Assembly: GCA_005281725.1 (NCBI GenBank)
Contig: SSBO01000007.1
Location: forward strand, 5,793,126 to 5,857,125
Direction: 5' to 3'
Length of the DNA stretch: 64,000 bases
Source: Wuchereria bancrofti
Taxonomy: Eukaryota > Nematoda > Chromadorea > Rhabditida > Onchocercidae
Positions within the stretch are counted from its first letter, which is position 1. Every line of letters starts with the position of its first letter. This document shows positions 62,163-64,000 of this stretch, piece by piece. Below the pieces are notes generated by a model that saw only the letters and a list, made by a program, of their open reading frames with translations, had not been told where the DNA came from and did no database searches. A program made the translations under genes and the position numbers.

Positions 62163-62510
62163 CTGATGATAACGATGATAATAATAACAATAATAATAGT
62201 AGTAGTAATAATAATAATAATAATAATAGTAATAATAATAATAGTAATAATAAAAATAATAATAATAATAACAATAATAATATTAATAATAACAAATAAT
62301 AATAATAGTAATAATAATAATAATAGTAATAATAAAAATGATAATAATAATAATAACAATAATAATATTAATAATAACAAATAATAATAATAGTAATAAT
62401 AATAATAATAGTAATAATAAAAATGATAATAATAATAATAACAATAATAATATTAATAATAATAAACAATAATAATAGTAATAATAATAACAATAATAAT
62501 GTCGTAGTTG
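62163..62510. repeat. (AAT)n array with ~100-bp internal duplication
   Basis: AAT trinucleotides with recurrent AACAATAATAATATTAATAA and AATAAAAATGATAATAATAA blocks, repeated at a regular interval about three times. Confidence 0.9.
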
Positions 62511-63064
62511 TGGAGAAGAAGAAAATATGGCGGTGTTGTCGGGTGGCGGTGATAATTATGCTAATAACCGGTGGTAATAATAATAGTAAGGCAGTATTGA
62601 TAGATATAAGTTTAAGAAAAAGTGAGCTTTTTAAATTTTATAAGAGTGAAAAATTTTCTTTTTCTTTTAGTTAGATGATTAGTTAATTCCCTTGATACAT
62701 TAACATTATGGCATCATCATTCTTTCTCAATTTGTAACTTTTATCTTTTCCATTTCTCTTCTTTTTGCTTAATCCTCAATTGTGATTTTATAATGATAAA
62801 TTACTACTTGATTGAATTGAAAAAAAAAAGTTAAAAGAAAAAAAGAAGGGAAAAGAAAACAAAATATTACGAAAATTTTGCAGGAAGCTTTTTTTTTTTC
62901 TTTTTTTTCCAGATGGGAATTAATTTTCAAACGACTTAAAAGTGTAACAGATTGTCGGATGTCAGAAGCATTATCCTTTTTTTTTTCTTTCTTCCGCTAA
63001 ATCAATTGTTCATTCTTTTTTTTACTTCCAGAAATTATCATTTATTATCAACGCTTTTATCATT

Positions 63065-63815
63065 TATTGTCACAAAGAATCATCATGTTTTGACATCAGA
63101 ATCACTACGTCTTCACATCGGAATCATTCAGAATCACCACGTTTTCGCATTAGAATCATTCAGAATCATTCCGAATCATCACGTTTGCGCATTAGAATCA
63201 TTCAGAATCACCACGTTTTCACATCAGAATCATCACGTCTTCGCATTACAATCATTCAGAATTATTCCGACTCATCACGTCTTCACATCAGAATCATTCA
63301 GAATCACCACGTCTTCACATCAGAATCATTCAGAATCACCACGTTTTCACATCAGAATCATTCAGAATCACCACGTCTTCACATCAGAATCATTCAGAAT
63401 CACCACATTTTCACATCGGAATCATTCAGAATCACCACGTTTTCACATCAGAATCATTCAGAGTCACCACGTCTTCACATCAGAATCATTCAGAATCACC
63501 ACATTTTCACATCGGAATCATTCAGAATCACCACGTTTTCACATCAGAATCATTCAGAGTCACCACGTCTTCACATCAGAATCATTCAGAATCACCACAT
63601 TTTCACATCGGAATCATTCAGAATCACCACGTTTTCACATCAGAATCATCACGTCTTCGCATTACAATCATTCAGAATTATTCCGAATCATCACGTTTTC
63701 GCATTAGAATCATTCAGAATCATTCCGAATCATCACGTTTTCGCATTAGAATCATTGAGAATCATTCCGACTCATCACGTCTTCGCATCAAAATCATTCA
63801 GAATCGTCATGTGTT
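63065..63815. repeat. 32-bp minisatellite with 96-bp higher-order period
   Basis: About twenty copies of a 32-bp unit, GAATCATTCAGAATCACCAC then GTTTTCACATCA. In the middle (about 63380-63610) three-unit blocks of 96 bp (variants ACATTTTCACATCGG, ACGTTTTCACATCAG, GAGTCACCACGTCTTC) repeat nearly exactly. Because 32 is not a multiple of three but 96 is, the array is open in two plus-strand frames, giving a repeating 32-residue pattern. Confidence 0.93.
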
Positions 63816-64000
63816 GTTAGCAGAATCACTCATCGGTTGTCATCAGATTCATCATGTACTGTCACCATATTCATCATATTAATGATTATGTGCGACAATT
63901 CGGTTGACAATTAATCGGATGTCAAAGTATGATTATTGCCTTCTTTTTTCTCTTCCACAAAATCATTCGTCTGTTTAATTTACCTGTCTTAGACAAAAAA

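Larger units (their letters stand above)
56836..64000. other. Second half of the gene-poor stretch
   Basis: No supported gene. The sequence is a succession of microsatellites and minisatellites (57007-57325, 57740-57822, 58527-58640, 59293-59525, 61229-61530, 61800-61912, 61995-62510, 63065-63815) separated by A+T-rich spacer. A perfect CRE palindrome TGACGTCA lies at 56860-56867. The open frame at 62952-63707 is a reading of the minisatellite there. Confidence 0.55.

Noticed and set aside
61921..62384. Poly-Leu, Arg/Gly-rich and poly-Ile/Asn frames
   Set aside because: Explained by CT-rich and AAT microsatellites.
62503..62580. Small plus-strand frame starting ATGGCGGTGTTGTCGG
   Set aside because: Only 16 codons, flanked by repeats, with no partner exon.

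Overview
This is a very A+T-rich, intron-rich eukaryotic window, most likely from a nematode. The case for a nematode rests on short T-run+AG acceptors (TTTTCAG, TTTTTAG), a spliced-leader-type acceptor one base before one start codon, and the best-known relatives of the three recognised genes. A clade III (spirurid or filarial-like) worm would fit, but the species cannot be named from this sequence. Spliced models were built by hand from splice sites, reading phase and family similarity. The three recognised genes each give one continuous frame from start to stop with no leftover phase.

Layout. 1-2764: no certain gene; a (CA)n array and simple repeats. 2765-4828 (+): the 3' part of an unrecognised Lys/Glu/Ser/Gln-rich gene made of very small exons. 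4829-7517: intergenic between convergent genes. 7518-13361 (-): sac-1, the Sac1 phosphoinositide phosphatase, 16 coding exons, 596 aa, intact catalytic motif and two C-terminal membrane segments. 13362-14737: a divergent intergenic region with a cluster of TACGTA palindromes. 14738-17208 (+): eaf-1, the ELL-associated elongation factor, 6 exons, 252 aa. 17209-19263: a convergent spacer. 19264-41763 (-): fhod-1, an FHOD-family formin, 27 coding exons, 1233 aa, with N-terminal GTPase-binding region, FH3/DID, short FH1, FH2 and C-terminal DAD. 41764-64000: about 22 kb with no confidently identified gene, full of microsatellites, minisatellites and a 570-N gap.

The genes are not an obvious operon. 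They are ordered convergent, divergent, convergent, and act in separate processes: membrane PI4P turnover at ER/Golgi (SAC1), transcription elongation (EAF) and actin filament assembly (FHOD).

Most unusual points: (1) fhod-1 has a 1.85-kb open exon at 34946-36798 with its own ATG and a donor of exactly the right phase. It would replace the two GTPase-binding exons with about 617 residues of Ser/Asn-rich, probably disordered protein. (2) An in-frame 63-nt exon sits inside the formin FH3 region. (3) Several tandem repeats include splice junctions: the fhod-1 exon 1 donor copied into an AAT array, a duplicated 3' splice site in the first gene, and an intronic repeat abutting the exon 24 donor. 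(4) Two exact duplications flank N characters and are probably assembly artefacts, one of which duplicates a formin exon. (5) The 22-kb desert holds higher-order minisatellites and two CA-core-TG arrangements that could fold into hairpins.
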